From NCBI RefSeq assembly GCF_014202075.1, contig NZ_JACHFZ010000003.1, forward strand, positions 310,001-374,000: a stretch of 64,000 nt of DNA, in the 5' to 3' direction. Below, piece after piece: positions 17,040-26,048 of this stretch. The DNA is from Brevundimonas basaltis (GTDB lineage: Bacteria > Pseudomonadota > Alphaproteobacteria > Caulobacterales > Caulobacteraceae). The translations under genes were made by a program, and so were the position numbers. Numbering within the stretch: position 1 is the stretch's first letter; every line of letters begins with the position of its first letter. The notes below the pieces were generated by a model. That model was not told the origin of the DNA. It did no database searches and saw nothing but the letters and a program-made list of their open reading frames with translations.

Positions 17040-18734
17040 TTGACCCCACCCGCCGACATCGCTGCGAGGACCATGCCGACCGGCCGCCGCGGCCAGGGCG
17101 ACCGCCCCGCCCTGGCCGCCTGGCATGCCGGTTTGGCCGTGACGGCGGCGCTGCTCGCGCTCGGGACCCGCTGGCTGGGCGACGTCGAGGCTCCGGTCTT
17201 CTACGGTGTGCTGGCAATGGTCGTGCCGGGCGTCGCGGGATTGGGCCTGCTTTACCGGGACGCTCCGAGGGAGCGAATGACGCTGCTCGGTCTCTGGGGC
17301 CTGGCCGCCGTGGTTGCCGCGAGCCTGTCGGGCGGACTGACCGGGCCCCTGGCCGGGTTCGTTTTCCTGCCGCTGACGGCGGGACTGGCGCTCGGCGGGG
17401 TGCGGCCGGTGCAGGCGGGTGCGCTGGGCGTCGGCATGGCGGCGGTGGCGGGCATGTTTTCGGCCTGGTTGGCCGGGGGCGGCGCCCACTTGCCGGGACT
17501 GGCGGCGATCTCCGCCGTGCTGACGGCGGGCGCCGCCGCCCTGGCCGTGCGGCTGTCCTGGCGGCAGAACGAGGCTCGGCTGAAAGCCGCCGAGAGCGAG
17601 ACGGGCAAGGTCGAGCGATTGCTGGCGGCGCAGCCGGGCCTGACCCTGGTGATCGAACGATCAGGGCGGGTGCTGGCCGCCTATGGGGCGCCGCCGCCTG
17701 CGCTGACCGTCGATCCCCTGTTCGAACACGGGCTGATCGCGGCCGTGCACGCGCCTGACCGACCTCGCCTGCTGGCCGCCATCGACCGGGCCCTGCAGGG
17801 CCATGACGCGGCGACGGTCTTCGCGCCCCGACTAGCGCTGGACCGGAGGGTGCAACTGATCCTGCGACGGCTGGACGGCCCTCTCCGCGAGGCGCCCCGC
17901 CTCATCGCGCAGGCCTTCGACGGCACCGGCCAGTACGCCCGGGAACTGGCTCTTGAGGCGGCACGCTCAGAGGCCGAGGCCCGCGAGGCCGGCAAGAGCC
18001 GCTTCCTCGCGAATATGAGCCACGAACTGCGCACGCCGTTGAACGCCGTGCTCGGCTTCTCGGACATCATGCGCCAAAAATTGTTCGGGCCGATGCCGGA
18101 CCGCTACGCCGCCTACGTCGACAACATCCACGAAGCGGGCGGTCATCTGCTGGACCTGATCAACGACGTGCTCGACGTCTCGAAGATCGAGGCCGAGCGC
18201 TATGTGCTGACGCTGGAGCGGTTCGATGCCCGCGAACTGGTATCCGCCGCCATCGCCCTCGTGCGGGTCACGGCCGAAGACAAGGGTGTCGCCCTGACCG
18301 CCATGCTGCCGGCCGAATCCGTCGATGTCTCGGCCGACAAGCGAGCGGTCAGGCAGATCGCGCTGAACCTGATGTCGAACGCGGTGAAATTCACCCAGCC
18401 GGGTGGAACCGTCACCGTCACAGTCGAGGCGGTCGGCCCCTATCTGGAAATAGTGGTTTCCGACACGGGCGTCGGCATCGCGCCGGAGGACGTGCGGCGC
18501 CTCGGCCGCCCGTTCGAGCAGGCTGGGGCCATAGAGCAGCGCCGCCAGGGGACCGGACTGGGACTTTCCCTTGTCCGCGCCTTCGCCGAACTGCATGGCG
18601 GCCGGATGAGCATCGACAGCACCCTCGGCGAGGGGACGGCCGTGACCGTGAGGCTCCCGGTGACGCAGGTGACGCGGGCGGCTCCGGAAGGCGGAGCAGA
18701 GATCATCCCCCTGCCGGTGGCGGGCGGGAAATAG
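17040..18734 (+). CDS. divJ: DivJ-like membrane sensor histidine kinase
   Basis: 564 residues. About six membrane segments occupy residues 30-172, a PAS-like linker 190-290, then HisKA with FLANMSHELRTPLN (His328), followed by HATPase motifs NLMSNAVKFT, DTGVGIAP and GTGLGLSLV. The DHp segment LFGPMPDRYAAYVDNIHEAGGHLLDLINDVLDVSKIEAE and the six-span N-terminus resemble Caulobacter DivJ, the kinase of DivK and PleD. A TTG start at 17040 gives the full frame; ATG 17073 is possible but its AGGA is too close. Next to flagellar genes. The DivJ assignment rests on resemblance and is not certain. Confidence 0.7.
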   Translation: MTPPADIAARTMPTGRRGQGDRPALAAWHAGLAVTAALLALGTRWLGDVEAPVFYGVLAMVVPGVAGLGLLYRDAPRERMTLLGLWGLAAVVAASLSGGLTGPLAGFVFLPLTAGLALGGVRPVQAGALGVGMAAVAGMFSAWLAGGGAHLPGLAAISAVLTAGAAALAVRLSWRQNEARLKAAESETGKVERLLAAQPGLTLVIERSGRVLAAYGAPPPALTVDPLFEHGLIAAVHAPDRPRLLAAIDRALQGHDAATVFAPRLALDRRVQLILRRLDGPLREAPRLIAQAFDGTGQYARELALEAARSEAEAREAGKSRFLANMSHELRTPLNAVLGFSDIMRQKLFGPMPDRYAAYVDNIHEAGGHLLDLINDVLDVSKIEAERYVLTLERFDARELVSAAIALVRVTAEDKGVALTAMLPAESVDVSADKRAVRQIALNLMSNAVKFTQPGGTVTVTVEAVGPYLEIVVSDTGVGIAPEDVRRLGRPFEQAGAIEQRRQGTGLGLSLVRAFAELHGGRMSIDSTLGEGTAVTVRLPVTQVTRAAPEGGAEIIPLPVAGGK

Positions 18735-18746
18735 CCTCCTCCCCCG

Positions 18747-19823
18747 TCAACGCCCCTTCCGCCGCTGCATGACGAAGCCGATGACCTTGGCTGCGGCCTC
18801 GAAATGCTCGCGCGGGATGGTTTCGTCGACATCGACGGCGGCGTAGAGGGCGCGGGCCAGGGGCACGTTCTCGACGATCGGAACGTCGTGCTCGCGCGCT
18901 ACTTCCCGGATGCGCAGGGCGAGGGCGTCGACGCCCTTGGCGACACAGACCGGAGCCGGATCGCCTTCGCCGGGCTCGTAGCGCAAGGCCACCGAATAGT
19001 GGGTCGGGTTGGTGACGATGACCGTGGCTTTCGGCACATTCTGCATCATCCGCTGACGGCTGCGCTGGGCTCGAATCTGCTTCAGCTTGGCCTTGACGTG
19101 CGGATCGCCCTCGGCCTGCTTGTAGTCCTCCTTGAGCTCTTCCTTGGTCATCTTCATCCGCTCAGCGAAGCGGTAGCGCTGCCAGAGGTAGTCCGCGCCG
19201 GCGGTGAAGCCGAGAAAGACGATCGCCGAGACCATCAGGGCGACGACCAGATCTCGGGCCATCGGCAGGATCATCGACGGCGGCATGGCGGCCATGTTCT
19301 CGAACTCGCGAAGGTGCGGGCGCAGAACCAGCCAGCAGATCAGAACTACGGCTGACAGCTTGAGGAAGGTCTTGAGGAACTGGACCAGACCGTCGGGGCC
19401 GAAGATGCGCTTGACGCCTTTCAACGGGCTGAGCCGGGACCAGTCGGGCTTGAGCTTCTGGCCAGAGAATATCAGTCCGGACTGGGCCAGATTGCCGCCC
19501 GCCCCGCCGACGATGGTCGCCAGCATGACCGCGCCGAGGAAGGGGGCGATGGCCCAGAGAGCCTGGGCGCCGATCTCGACCCCCGCGCCTGCGTCGAGAC
19601 CACCCATCATGGCGTGCGGGCTGGCGATGAAGGGCAGCAGTTGCTCGGCCATCGAATTGGCGAACCATCCGCCCGACATCAGGATGACCGTGGCCGCGCC
19701 GAGCAGCGACAGCGCCGAGGCGACATCGGGCGACTTGGCGACATCTCCCTTCTTGCGGGCGTCTGCGAGTTTTCGCGGTGTCGCCTCTTCTGTTTTCGAC
19801 TCGGGATCGGGCGCGTCAGCCAC
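18747..19823 (-). CDS. flhB: Flagellar type III export switch protein FlhB
   Basis: 358 residues. The N-terminus has KTEEATPRKLADARKKGDVAKS, four membrane segments span ~30-215, and the cytosolic C-domain contains the autocleavage motif VTNPTHYSVAL. Controls the substrate switch of flagellar export. Overlaps the end of fliR by eight bases; last gene of fliQ-fliR-flhB. Confidence 0.96.
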   Translation of the reverse strand: MADAPDPESKTEEATPRKLADARKKGDVAKSPDVASALSLLGAATVILMSGGWFANSMAEQLLPFIASPHAMMGGLDAGAGVEIGAQALWAIAPFLGAVMLATIVGGAGGNLAQSGLIFSGQKLKPDWSRLSPLKGVKRIFGPDGLVQFLKTFLKLSAVVLICWLVLRPHLREFENMAAMPPSMILPMARDLVVALMVSAIVFLGFTAGADYLWQRYRFAERMKMTKEELKEDYKQAEGDPHVKAKLKQIRAQRSRQRMMQNVPKATVIVTNPTHYSVALRYEPGEGDPAPVCVAKGVDALALRIREVAREHDVPIVENVPLARALYAAVDVDETIPREHFEAAAKVIGFVMQRRKGR

Positions 19824-20586
19824 CGGCGCCTCCCGCGAACACTCCGGCCATGGCGCGGTAGCGGTCGATGAAGACCGTGCCGAGCACGCCGATGCTGAGC
19901 GTGAAAACCGACAGGCCCAGGATGATGCTGAGCGGGGCGGCGGCGAAATAGACCTGGAAGGCCGGCATCACCCGGCCGACGAGTCCGGACGCAACGTTGA
20001 AGATAATGGCGAAAACGAGCACCGGCGCGGCCAGCTGGACGCCGAGCGTGAAGGCGTCGGCCACGGTGCGCACAGCCATGGCGGTGAAGTCGCCGGTGAC
20101 CAGAGGCCGCACCGGCGCGATCAATTCGTAGGATCCCACCAGCCCGGCGATGAACAGGTGGTGGGTGTTGGTTGCGAAGATCAGGGTCGTGCCGAGGATC
20201 ATCAGGAACGCCGACAGGGTGCTTCCGGGCGAGGCCTGGGTCGGATTGGCTGTCTGGGCGAAGGCCAGGGTGGTCTGCAGCGCGACGACCTCGCCGGCGG
20301 TGGCCAGCGCGGTCAGAAACATGCGCAGCAGGGCCCCGATCGCGAGACCGACCAAAACCTCGCGAATGATCCAGCCGGCCATGCCGCCAAGCGTGACGGG
20401 AAGCGCCGGAAGGCTGGCGGACACCACCGGCCAGAGAGCCAGCGACACCACCAGCGCCAGGGAAAGGCGGATCCGTGGAGGGACGTAACTCTCGCCTACG
20501 CCGGGCAGCATCAGCAACACGGCGCCGATGCGGGCGAAGATCATGGCGCCCTGCCAGACCTGGTCGGCGGTGGCGTAGGGTTCCAC
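19816..20586 (-). CDS. fliR: Flagellar export gate protein FliR
   Basis: 256-residue polytopic protein of the export gate, with PPRIRLSLALVVSLAL, the conserved GLAIGALLRMFLTALATAGEVVALQ and the C-terminal AAPVLVFAIIFNVASGLVGRVMPAFQVYF. Starts five bases after fliQ ends and overlaps flhB. Confidence 0.95.
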   Translation of the reverse strand: MEPYATADQVWQGAMIFARIGAVLLMLPGVGESYVPPRIRLSLALVVSLALWPVVSASLPALPVTLGGMAGWIIREVLVGLAIGALLRMFLTALATAGEVVALQTTLAFAQTANPTQASPGSTLSAFLMILGTTLIFATNTHHLFIAGLVGSYELIAPVRPLVTGDFTAMAVRTVADAFTLGVQLAAPVLVFAIIFNVASGLVGRVMPAFQVYFAAAPLSIILGLSVFTLSIGVLGTVFIDRYRAMAGVFAGGAGG

Positions 20587-20590
20587 CCGG

Positions 20591-20854
20591 CTACATGCCG
20601 GCGATGCGCACGGCGATGCTCTGCATGAAGCCGCCCAGCAGGGCTCCCATCAGCGGCAGAAACAGCAGCAGCGAAACGAAGATGGCGATGATCTTGGGCG
20701 CGTAGATCAGGGTCTGTTCCTGGATCTGGGTCAGGGCCTGAAACAGGCCGATGACCACGCCGACGACGAGGCCGACGAGCAGGATGGGAGCGGCCAACTG
20801 GATGGTCAGCCACAGGGCGTCGCGCCCCACATCCATCACTTCCGCGCCGTTCAT
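20591..20854 (-). CDS. fliQ: Flagellar export gate protein FliQ
   Basis: 87 residues with two membrane spans (LTIQLAAPILLVGLVVGVVIGLFQALTQIQEQTL and FLPLMGALLGGF). This is the usual size and pattern of FliQ. First gene of the operon, expressed from the CtrA-type promoter module at 20902-20940. Confidence 0.95.
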   Translation of the reverse strand: MNGAEVMDVGRDALWLTIQLAAPILLVGLVVGVVIGLFQALTQIQEQTLIYAPKIIAIFVSLLLFLPLMGALLGGFMQSIAVRIAGM

Positions 20855-20901
20855 GCTACACCCCGGGAGATTACGCGGCCCCGTCGGGCCCTACTGACAC
20901 C

Positions 20902-20940
20902 GGGCAGAAAATGCCGGGAGCGTGGTTAACGGGAGGTTAG
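20902..20940 (-). promoter_or_regulatory. CtrA-box flagellar promoter module upstream of fliQ
   Basis: Contains TTAA-N7-TTAG (20926-20940), matching the CtrA consensus TTAA-N7-TTAA at seven of eight defined bases, and an adjacent GGCA-gaaaa-TGCC dyad at 20903-20915. The module begins 47 bases upstream of fliQ. 32 of 39 bases match the module before flgB (24425-24463), at nearly the same distance from the start. Confidence 0.75.
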
Positions 20941-20986
20941 GGAACGGAGACTGGATCAATTCCCCTCGCCCGGCGTAAAGCGGGGA

Positions 20987-21562
20987 ATGACCGATGAAAC
21001 CGTCTCCCAGTCCGAAGCCGAAGCCGCCGTCCGCACCCTCATCCGCTGGGCCGGGGACGATCCGGACCGGGAAGGGGTGCTCGATACCCCTGCCCGCGTG
21101 GCGCGGAGCTATCGCGAGCTCTTCGCCGGCTATGATACCGACCCGCGAGAGTACCTGGAACGAACCTTCGAGGAGGTCGGCGGCTATGACGAGCTGGTGG
21201 TGCTGAAGGACATCCGCTTCGTCAGCTTCTGCGAACATCACATGCTGCCGGTCGTCGGTCGGGCCCACGTCGGTTATCTGCCGACGGACCGGGTCGTCGG
21301 CATCTCGAAACTGGCGCGAGTGGTGCACGGCTTCGCGCGACGGCTGCAGATCCAGGAGAAGATGACCTCGGAGATCGCCCGCGCGATCCAGGAAGTGCTG
21401 CGACCGCAGGGCGTCGGTGTGGTGGTCGAGGCGGAGCACAGCTGCATGACCCTGCGCGGCGTCAACACCGCCGGGTCCAGCCTGACCACCAGCCATCTGA
21501 GCGGAGTCATCCGCGACGATGCCCGGACGCGCGAGGAGTTCCTGCGGCTGGTGCGGGGCTAG
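20987..21562 (+). CDS. folE: GTP cyclohydrolase I
   Basis: 191 residues, converting GTP to dihydroneopterin triphosphate for folate. Zinc and active-site motifs [19 protein letters not shown] (~residue 83) and [10 protein letters not shown] (~147) are intact, with [19 protein letters not shown] between. Divergent from fliQ, so the intergenic CtrA module may also influence it. Confidence 0.97.
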   Translation: MTDETVSQSEAEAAVRTLIRWAGDDPDREGVLDTPARVARSYRELFAGYDTDPREYLERTFEEVGGYDELVVLKDIRFVSFCEHHMLPVVGRAHVGYLPTDRVVGISKLARVVHGFARRLQIQEKMTSEIARAIQEVLRPQGVGVVVEAEHSCMTLRGVNTAGSSLTTSHLSGVIRDDARTREEFLRLVRG

Positions 21563-21621
21563 ACAGACCCCAACCGCGCGGCCCGGTCCTTGCGGAATTC
21601 GCCTCAAAGGAGGCTTTTCCG

Positions 21622-22770
21622 ATGGCCTGGACGGCGATTTCGACCCGAAATGAAACAGTCCCCATCGTTCGGGGCGGGTGGCTTGACGCCCTGCGTTTCA
21701 TCGTGGCCGGGTTGATCATCCTGCATCACTTCCAGGGCGCTGGGCCGGTGGCGCTGGCCGAGAGCTGGCATCCGGTGTTCGAGCGGGGCGGTTTCCTGCT
21801 GACCAACTTCTTCCTGATCGACAGCGGCTATGTGCTGATGCGGGTCTACGGCGCCTCGGTGGGCAGCGGCCGGATGTCGGCGGGCGACTTCTTCCTCAAG
21901 CGGTACCTGCGGGTCCTGCCGGTGCACCTGTTGATGGTTCTCGGCCTCGTCGTTCTGATCGTCGGCGGCGGCGCGCTGGGCTTCGCGCCCCGGGCGCCTG
22001 AATGGTTCCGCTGGGACCAGTTGCCAGCCCAGCTGACCCTGACCCAGGCGTTCGGCGTCCCGGGCGGACTCGGCTGGAACGCGCCGAGCTGGTCGATTTC
22101 GGCCCTGATCGGCTGCTACCTGGCCTTCCCGTGGCTGCTGAAGGGTATCGCCCGCTTGGGGCCGTGGAGCGTGCTGGCGCTCGGCGTCGGCGGCTATCTG
22201 CTGGCCAACCAGCTGACGTGGGCCCTGCTCGGCTATCCGGTCTACCAGATGCCGATGGGTTACGGCTTCATCCGCGCCCTGCCGCTGTTCGGGCTGGGGA
22301 TGGCGCTGGCCTGGTTCGCGCAGAAGGTCTGGATCAGTCCGAAACTGGCCGGCTGGGCCGGGATCGGCGCGGCGTTGGCGCTGGCCTTCGTGCAGTATTT
22401 CGACAAACACGCCCTCATCTCTCTGGCCTGCATCTCGACGATCATCCTCGCCGCCGGCGCCACGCCAACGCCGCGTCCGTCGAAATGGGTCGAAAAGGCC
22501 GCCCAGGTCTCGTTCTCGATGTTCATCACCAATGAGGTGGTGCGGATCGCCTGGTTCGGCGTGGCCAATGTCGCCATCGCCCGCTTCGCCCTGCCGGTCG
22601 GCGCGCAGTGGGCGTTGTGGGTCGGCGGGGTCGTAGCGGCCTTCGTCTTCGCCTTCGCTTTCCATTTCGTGATCGACAGCCCGATCCAGTCGCGCATCCG
22701 GGCCTGGCTGAAGGGGCGGTCGCGGCGTCCCTCGGGGGTCACCCAGCCCGTCGTCTCGCTGGAAGGCTAG
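21622..22770 (+). CDS. Acyltransferase-3 (OafA/YrhL) family membrane acyltransferase
   Basis: 382 residues with about ten hydrophobic segments. Near the N-terminus LDALRFIVAGLIILHHF carries the conserved R and HH motif, followed by FFLIDSGYVL and FLKRYLRVLPVHL. The family O-acetylates cell-surface sugars or peptidoglycan; substrate unknown. AAAGGAGG precedes the ATG. The last four bases overlap the convergent VOC gene. Confidence 0.88.
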   Translation: MAWTAISTRNETVPIVRGGWLDALRFIVAGLIILHHFQGAGPVALAESWHPVFERGGFLLTNFFLIDSGYVLMRVYGASVGSGRMSAGDFFLKRYLRVLPVHLLMVLGLVVLIVGGGALGFAPRAPEWFRWDQLPAQLTLTQAFGVPGGLGWNAPSWSISALIGCYLAFPWLLKGIARLGPWSVLALGVGGYLLANQLTWALLGYPVYQMPMGYGFIRALPLFGLGMALAWFAQKVWISPKLAGWAGIGAALALAFVQYFDKHALISLACISTIILAAGATPTPRPSKWVEKAAQVSFSMFITNEVVRIAWFGVANVAIARFALPVGAQWALWVGGVVAAFVFAFAFHFVIDSPIQSRIRAWLKGRSRRPSGVTQPVVSLEG

Positions 22771-23147
22771 TCGCCGCTGTTCAGGTGCAGGAGGTTGCCG
22801 TCGGGGTCCTTGAACCAGGCGGCGCCGAAGTCGCCGAACCAGTGTACGCCATCGGCAAAAGTCGCGCCCTCCATCTCGTAGCGCTCGAAGGTCACGCCCT
22901 TGGCGCGCAGGTCGGCGACGATCGACCGCAGTTCACACCCGACGCCCCAGACTACTGCATTGGCCTTGTTGGTCCCGGCGAACTCCGACGGATAGACGAC
23001 CAGTGTCGTGTCGCCGGTACTGAACGTCAGAGGCTGGTCATCGCCGCCGCCGGACTGCTGCAGGCCAAGGGTTTCGCCATAGAATTCCCGGGCCCGGTCG
23101 AGGTCGCTAACAGCGATGATGGCGGACGAGTTATGGGCCTTGAGCAT
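22767..23147 (-). CDS. VOC-superfamily (glyoxalase-like) protein
   Basis: 126-residue protein with a beta-alpha-beta-beta-beta fold pattern: IIAVSDLDRAREFYGETLGL at the start and AAWFKDPDGNLLHLNS at the end. This is the standard VOC signature including the C-terminal metal-ligand region. Members include dioxygenases, glyoxalases and resistance proteins; the substrate cannot be assigned. Confidence 0.88.
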   Translation of the reverse strand: MLKAHNSSAIIAVSDLDRAREFYGETLGLQQSGGGDDQPLTFSTGDTTLVVYPSEFAGTNKANAVVWGVGCELRSIVADLRAKGVTFERYEMEGATFADGVHWFGDFGAAWFKDPDGNLLHLNSGD

Positions 23148-23212
23148 CGGAACCTCCGGACGGTGTGACGGAGGGAGCGGACGCCGCGCCGGGCGGTTCC
23201 GCCGAACGATCG

Positions 23213-23512
23213 TCAGATCGGCATCCGCATGATCTCCTGATAGGCGGAGATGACCTGGTCGCGGACGGCCATGACGGTTTCCAGCGAAGCTTCAGCCGAG
23301 GACACGGCGGTGACGACGTCGATCAGACTGCCCTGGCCCTGGACCATGGCGGTCATCTGGGTCTCGGCGGCCTTCGAGGTTTGCGTCATGTCGCCCATGA
23401 CATTGCTCAGCAGGTCGGCGAAACCGGACTGGGCTGGAGCCGCCGTCGGCGAAGCGGGCATGGCCCCGCCCTGGATCGCCTGGTAAGCCTTGGCGGCCAT
23501 CAAGGGGTTCAT
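23213..23512 (-). CDS. fliE: Flagellar hook-basal body protein FliE
   Basis: 99 residues joining the MS ring to the rod. [70 protein letters not shown] is the FliE signature, ending in the canonical YQEIMRMPI. Last gene of flgB-flgC-fliE. Confidence 0.96.
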   Translation of the reverse strand: MNPLMAAKAYQAIQGGAMPASPTAAPAQSGFADLLSNVMGDMTQTSKAAETQMTAMVQGQGSLIDVVTAVSSAEASLETVMAVRDQVISAYQEIMRMPI

Positions 23513-23521
23513 CGGTCAGCC

Positions 23522-23941
23522 CTACTTCTTGAGAATGTCGAGGGTGCGGGAGTCCATCGAGCGCGCCGTCTCGATGACATTCAGATTGGCCTCATAGGCC
23601 CGCTGGGCCTCGCGCATGTCCATCGCCTCGACGAGGGTGTCGACATTCGGCCGCAGGACGTAGCCCTCGGCGTTGGCGGCGGGATGGGACGGATCGTATT
23701 CGGAGCGGAAGTTACCCATGTCGGGCCGGACCTCGGCCAAGGTCACCCCGGTGGCGCCATCGATCTCTCGCGCCTGAAAGACCGGAATCTGGCGCCGGTA
23801 CGGCTGGCCGCCCGCGACGTCGGCTGTGGACTGGGCGTTGGCGATGTTTTCGGCGATGACCCGCATGCGGGACTGCTGGGCCTTGAGCGCGCTGGCGGCG
23901 ACGGCCATGGCGCTGTTCCGGGGCGGTACGGGATCGGTCAT
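23522..23941 (-). CDS. flgC: Flagellar proximal rod protein FlgC
   Basis: 139 residues. The N-terminal ALKAQQSRMRVIAENIANAQST and C-terminal NVDTLVEAMDMREAQRAYEANLNVIETARSM are the paired rod-protein motifs. Lies ten bases before fliE. Confidence 0.96.
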   Translation of the reverse strand: MTDPVPPRNSAMAVAASALKAQQSRMRVIAENIANAQSTADVAGGQPYRRQIPVFQAREIDGATGVTLAEVRPDMGNFRSEYDPSHPAANAEGYVLRPNVDTLVEAMDMREAQRAYEANLNVIETARSMDSRTLDILKK

Positions 23942-23970
23942 CGGTTCTTCCTCACAGCGTCAGCAGCCCC

Positions 23971-24375
23971 TCAGCGCCCGGGGGCCCGCGCGGCCATGCG
24001 CAGCATCTGCATCGACTTCTGGTAAAGGCCGATGGCGGCGTCGTAGGCCATGCGGCTCTCGGCCATCTTCAGCATCTGCTCCTCGACCACCACCGAGTTG
24101 CCGTCGAGCGTGGTCTCGGAATCGGGAGCCTTGTGCGCGTCGAAACGGGCGGCCGGAGCGGCCGGTGAGATGTGCAGGGCGCTGGTGCGCGTCATCCGCA
24201 CCCCGCCGCCGCCGCGCAGGCCCGAAGCGAAATCGGCGGGCTGGTTGAGGTCGCGACCGACGTAGCCGGGCGTGTCGGCGTTGGCGACGTTCTCGGCGAT
24301 GACGCGCTGGCGTTCGTCGAGCCAGGTCAGACGTCCCTTGATCTGGCTGAGCAACGGCAGGTCGGTGATGGCCAA
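23971..24375 (-). CDS. flgB: Flagellar proximal rod protein FlgB
   Basis: 134 residues with WLDERQRVIAENVANADTPGYVGRDL near the N-terminus and EEQMLKMAESRMAYDAAIGLYQKSMQMLRMA at the C-terminus, typical of FlgB. First gene of the rod operon behind the CtrA module. Confidence 0.96.
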   Translation of the reverse strand: MAITDLPLLSQIKGRLTWLDERQRVIAENVANADTPGYVGRDLNQPADFASGLRGGGGVRMTRTSALHISPAAPAARFDAHKAPDSETTLDGNSVVVEEQMLKMAESRMAYDAAIGLYQKSMQMLRMAARAPGR

Positions 24376-24424
24376 GGGCGTCTCCTCCCCTCTGCGGTCG
24401 GGCGCGATTCGCCCACGGTTCGAT

Positions 24425-24463
24425 GGGCAGAAACTGCCGCCCGCATGGTTAATGGGAGGTTAT
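24425..24463 (-). promoter_or_regulatory. CtrA-box flagellar promoter module between flgB and fliO
   Basis: TTAA-N7-TTAT at 24449-24463 next to GGCAG-aaa-CTGCC at 24426-24438, starting 49 bases upstream of flgB. Same order and spacing as the fliQ module at 20902-20940. Another TTAAC half-site lies at 24476-24480, towards fliO, so both directions may be controlled. Confidence 0.75.
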
Positions 24464-24509
24464 CTCAACGGCTCGTTAACCATGATCGGAAAGGCTGTCG
24501 GCGCCGGAC

Positions 24510-24809
24510 ATGCTGCGCCGGCTGGGCTGTCGCATGAATTTCCTCGATCTGCTGCGGGCGTTGTTCGCCCTGGCCTTCACCCTCGGCATCATCGGCCTGG
24601 CGGCCTGGGCGGCGCGCCGCTATGCGCCCCAGTTGCTGGCAAAGCTCAGCGCCGAACGCGGCGAGCGGCGGATGACCGTGGTCGAGACCCTGGTGCTGGA
24701 CCCGGCGCGCCGGCTGGTCCTGGTCAGAATCGACGACGAGGAGCGCCTGCTGATCCTCGGCGAGGGCCGGGAGTTGATCGAACCGCGCGGCCCCGGAGCA
24801 GACGGGTGA
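24510..24809 (+). CDS. fliO: Flagellar biosynthesis protein FliO
   Basis: 99 residues (ATG 24534 is an alternative start). One N-terminal membrane span (LFALAFTLGIIGLAAWAARRYAPQ) is followed by a cytosolic beta domain (RMTVVETLVLDPARRLVLVRIDDEERLLILG), typical of FliO. Its stop overlaps the fliP start as GTGA. Confidence 0.88.
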   Translation: MLRRLGCRMNFLDLLRALFALAFTLGIIGLAAWAARRYAPQLLAKLSAERGERRMTVVETLVLDPARRLVLVRIDDEERLLILGEGRELIEPRGPGADG

Positions 24810-25642
24810 GGGCGGGAAGCGCACTCAAGGGCGTCTTCGTCCTCCCCAGTCGCGCGGAACTGAAGCGCGCGGCGATGCTGTCGCTGGTCACCACAGCCCT
24901 CTGCCTGCTGTGGCCGCTGGCCGCGCTGGCCCAGGATGTGGCCGCGGCGGGCGGCCCCGGAGCGGCCATCAATGTCGATCTCGGCACCGGCGCGGGACTG
25001 ACCGAGCGCGTGGTGCAACTGGTCGGGCTGATGACGGTGCTGTCGCTGGCGCCGTCGATCGTGATCATGACCACCAGCTTCGTCCGCATCGTCGTGGTGC
25101 TGTCGCTGCTGCGCACAGCGCTGGGCATGCAGCAGGCGCCGCCTAACGCCGTTCTGGTGTCCCTGGCCCTGTTTTTGAGCGCCATCGTCATGGCTCCGAC
25201 ATGGCAGGACGCCTATGATTCGGGCATCCGACCCCTGCTGGATCAGCAGATGGAGCTGCCCCAGGCCTTCGACGCGGCGTCGGAACCTGTGAAGACTTTC
25301 ATGCTCGGTCAGGTCGGCCGCGACGACCTCGCCCTGTTCACTCGACTGTCCAATGTGGAGGCGGAAACCCCCGTCGCCGACCTGCCTCTCCGGGTGGTCA
25401 CTCCGGCCTTCATGATCAGTGAGTTGAAGCGGGCGTTCGAAATCGGATTTCTCCTTTTTGTTCCGTTCCTTGTGATCGATCTGGTGGTCGCGAGCGTGCT
25501 CATGTCGATGGGCATGATGATGCTCCCTCCGGTAGTAATTTCCCTCCCGTTCAAGCTTATCTTTTTCGTGCTCGTTGACGGCTGGAGACTGGTCGCAGGC
25601 AGCCTTGTGGAGAGCTTCCAGCGGGCTTCGGGCAGCGGATAA
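24806..25642 (+). CDS. fliP: Flagellar export gate protein FliP
   Basis: 278 residues from GTG 24806, coupled to fliO. A cleavable signal-like N-terminus ending in LAALAQ is followed by SIVIMTTSFVRIVVVLSLLRTALGMQQAPPN, VVTPAFMISELKRAFEIGFLLFVPFLVIDLVVASVLMSMGMMMLPPVVISLPFKLI, nearly invariant in FliP. It assembles with FliQ and FliR encoded in the other block. Confidence 0.97.
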   Translation: MRAGSALKGVFVLPSRAELKRAAMLSLVTTALCLLWPLAALAQDVAAAGGPGAAINVDLGTGAGLTERVVQLVGLMTVLSLAPSIVIMTTSFVRIVVVLSLLRTALGMQQAPPNAVLVSLALFLSAIVMAPTWQDAYDSGIRPLLDQQMELPQAFDAASEPVKTFMLGQVGRDDLALFTRLSNVEAETPVADLPLRVVTPAFMISELKRAFEIGFLLFVPFLVIDLVVASVLMSMGMMMLPPVVISLPFKLIFFVLVDGWRLVAGSLVESFQRASGSG

Positions 25643-25663
25643 ATCCCCACCCCATGGGGGTTT
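25641..25663 (+). terminator. Possible weak terminator after fliP
   Basis: AAATCCCCA at 25641-25649 pairs with TGGGGGTTT at 25655-25663 (one G-T wobble), with a CCCCA loop. The T-run is short, so efficiency is uncertain. Confidence 0.4.
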
Positions 25664-25763
25664 GGACGGCAAAGGCGCTTGCCAAGGGCCACAAAAGCGG
25701 CGTCAATCCGTCCGTCATCGCCCTTGAATTGGGGGGCGAGCTTCAATCGGGAAACGACCCACA

Positions 25764-26042
25764 ATGACCACTCAAGCCGAACTCATCGCCGCCGTCGCCA
25801 AGGACGCGGGCGTCTCGCAAGCCGACGCCGGCAAGGTTCTGACCGCCATCGTCGAGAACATTCACAAGTCCCTGAAGTCGGGCGGCGACGTGCGCATCTC
25901 GAATCTGGGCGTGTTCGACACCGCCGCCCGCGCCGCCCGGGAAGGCCGCAATCCGGCCACCGGCGCGACGATCAAGATCGCCGCCTCCAAGGCCGTGCGC
26001 TTCCGCGTGTCGAAGCCGCTCAAGGACGCGGTCAACAAGTAA
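25764..26042 (+). CDS. hup: HU-family nucleoid DNA-binding protein
   Basis: 92 residues, full HU length. MTTQAELIAAVAKDAGVSQADAGKVLTAIVENIHKSLKSGGDVRISNLGVF and the arm GRNPATGATIKI are clear. Bends and compacts DNA as a dimer. Convergent with the TPR gene seven bases away. Confidence 0.96.
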   Translation: MTTQAELIAAVAKDAGVSQADAGKVLTAIVENIHKSLKSGGDVRISNLGVFDTAARAAREGRNPATGATIKIAASKAVRFRVSKPLKDAVNK

Positions 26043-26048
26043 GCAGGA

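Noticed and set aside
20902..20940. Sigma-54 promoter for fliQ
   Set aside because: GG and GC elements are not 10 bases apart; the CtrA box explains the conservation better.
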